Source of the DNA: Artocarpus heterophyllus
Lineage: Eukaryota; Streptophyta; Magnoliopsida; Rosales; Moraceae
Direction: 5' to 3'
Assembly (NCBI GenBank): GCA_025403435.1
Contig: CM046338.1
Location: 22,838,392-22,902,391 of the forward strand
Length of the DNA: 64,000 nucleotides
Positions 62,901 through 64,000 of this stretch are shown here, piece after piece (within the stretch, counting starts at the first letter, position 1; each line of letters begins with the position of its first letter). A model generated the notes under the pieces. It saw only the letters and a program-made list of their open reading frames with translations. It searched no databases and was not told the origin of the DNA. A program made the translations under genes and the position numbers.

Positions 62901-63344
62901 ATCCCTGATGCCTTCCTGAAGCAGAGCATGGTGGAGACTCCTCATAGCAGGTACGAGGTTTGCAACGAGCACTTTATCACCCCAGTGAATCACCTCATTC
63001 CCAACCGCTATATAATTGATCCTCGTTCTCGGATGGAACGGCTTTATGTGGGCCGCCACCCATCGCCGGGCAGTCTTTGGATCCGTCAGGCCCACAATCT
63101 CGCCGTTCCCGACAGTCACCGTCACCGCGATCCCGCTTCCAGCGAAGGCGGTGAGGATGTCCGGGTTGGCGTCGAAGATCTTGATCCGGTCGACCGTTGT
63201 CTGGGTCTTGAGGAAGTTCACAACTTGCGAAGGCGGCGGGAGGTTGTTCCCGAGGGTGCCGTAGTTTACGCCGATGGCGTCGGCGGCGGAGAAGAGGTGA
63301 TGGAGGGCCACCAGGGAGAGGAGGAGGAGGGTGGTGGTGGACAT
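59940..63344 (-). CDS. Glucan endo-1,3-beta-glucosidase, GH17 + X8/CBM43, four exons, 437 aa
   Basis: Exons on the minus strand: 63344-62895, 61823-61245, 60372-60117 and 59968-59940 (450+579+256+29 nt) give 437 codons plus TGA. The last exon holds only the end of the X8 domain (HGTCAYLS). A signal peptide (residues 1-23, ending SAADA) precedes IGVNYGTLGNNLPPP. The GH17 barrel has the acid/base Glu117 in AVGNEVIH and nucleophile Glu258 in GETGW. From residue 352, WCVPK...CSSGLDC...CFEPNDVRSHASFVMNSFYQ...NCDF is the Cys-rich X8 (CBM43) module that binds 1,3-beta-glucan. The enzyme cleaves callose in walls, plasmodesmata or pollen. There is no hydrophobic tail for a GPI anchor, so it is probably secreted. 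GC content is clearly higher in exons 1 and 2. Confidence 0.95.
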
Positions 63345-64000
63345 GGTTTGGTTTTGTGGTTGGGATTTTTGAGAGAGAGAATATATTGGAGGGCCTTGGA
63401 GGATTGTGCAAACATTGTATTTTTTTATATATTTATAATGGGAAAGGGAGAGTTACAAACCAATGGCTTCGTAGTGAAGTTCGTGTTTTCTTTTTCTTTT
63501 TTTTAATAAATAAATAAATTAATAGTCTGAGGTTGTTTCTGTTAAAAAATTGGAAACTAAACCTTAAAAGAAAATGCACGGATATGGTTCGAATTATTAC
63601 ATCACATAAGAATGAATATTAAATTAAAAAAATGACCCTGTAATTAAAATTGGATAAAAATATATATATATATATATGATAGGTCTGAATTTTATCTTAT
63701 CATTAGTTTTTTTTTTCCTCACCTTTCCAAATAATTCTTCTTTTTTAGGCATATTAACGGAATTTTAGATTTATTTAGTCCTTCTATCTGGCAGGATTGC
63801 TTTGGTTATTTGTCCTTGTGAGATCACTTTGCAAACTTCAGACCGTTCGGATTGAGTTGTTAATGTTTAATCAGTTAATAATTAATTATATCTTAACTAA
63901 TTTAAATTCAGTTTCTTAATCATATAATTAACAATTTCCCGCAATCGAAGGAGATAATTGTGCAAATAAAGTTCAAGGAAATGAGTACGCAAATAAAGCG
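63345..64000. other. GH17 upstream region
   Basis: AT-rich. An ATATAT run lies at 63659-63677. A TATATATTTATA stretch at 63424-63436, about 85 bp upstream of the ATG, is the most likely TATA region for the minus-strand gene. No other gene. Confidence 0.5.

Noticed and set aside
62928..63506. 192-codon plus-strand ORF
   Set aside because: It is antisense to exon 1 of the GH17 gene, whose signal peptide, catalytic motif and splice sites are all intact; the open frame follows from the high GC content.

Overview
The window is nuclear DNA of a dicotyledonous plant, probably a rosid. It holds intron-rich genes with GT-AG splice sites, an actin of the usual plant length (377 aa), a plant enoyl-CoA reductase (310 aa), a nuclear tRNA-Lys with a T-run terminator, long AT-rich intergenic stretches, MITEs and several LTR retrotransposons. 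I could not fix the species.

Layout. 1-3967: 3' part of a decayed Ty3 (chromovirus) retrotransposon with its 3' LTR. 6761-9628: very-long-chain enoyl-CoA reductase (ECR/CER10), four exons, with a Tourist-like MITE in intron 2. 13376-15061: actin, four coding exons plus a probable leader intron. 15887-17007 (minus): ENTH-domain, epsin-like protein, tail to tail with actin. 17580-19600: decayed CACTA-like DNA transposon. 19740-27080: nested retrotransposon debris, made of three related Copia-type LTRs (one minus, two plus, one inside another) beside a Ty3 gag relic. 28243-31004 (minus): ALG5 dolichyl-phosphate glucosyltransferase, ten exons. 31152-31224: tRNA-Lys(CTT). 34553-35299 (minus): intronless conserved protein of unknown function. 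42825-51670: a young, structurally complete, non-autonomous LTR element described below. 52.4-56 kb: locally duplicated AT-rich sequence that also matches 42.1-42.8 kb. 58.8-59.0 kb: LINE relic. 59940-63344 (minus): GH17 endo-1,3-beta-glucanase with an X8/CBM43 module, four exons.

The most notable object is the element at 42825-51670. It has two 2.36-kb LTRs that differ by about six substitutions, a 5-bp target duplication (ATCTC), a tRNA-iMet primer site and a polypurine tract, all placing it on the minus strand. In place of gag-pol it carries two intact ORFs. One is an intronless LOG-type (cytokinin riboside-monophosphate phosphoribohydrolase) protein with an altered active-site helix. The other is a basic cysteine-rich protein whose layout recalls the small nucleic-acid-binding proteins of carla-/viti-type plant viruses. 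Its LTR ends and pre-PPT hairpin match the chromovirus at 1-3967, which suggests mobilisation by that kind of element. I found no full match to this combination in what I know; copy number, expression and selection on the ORFs are the decisive tests.

The ordinary genes are unrelated housekeeping and cell-wall functions (fatty-acid elongation, cytoskeleton, endocytosis, N-glycosylation, callose turnover). They show no functional clustering beyond normal plant gene order.
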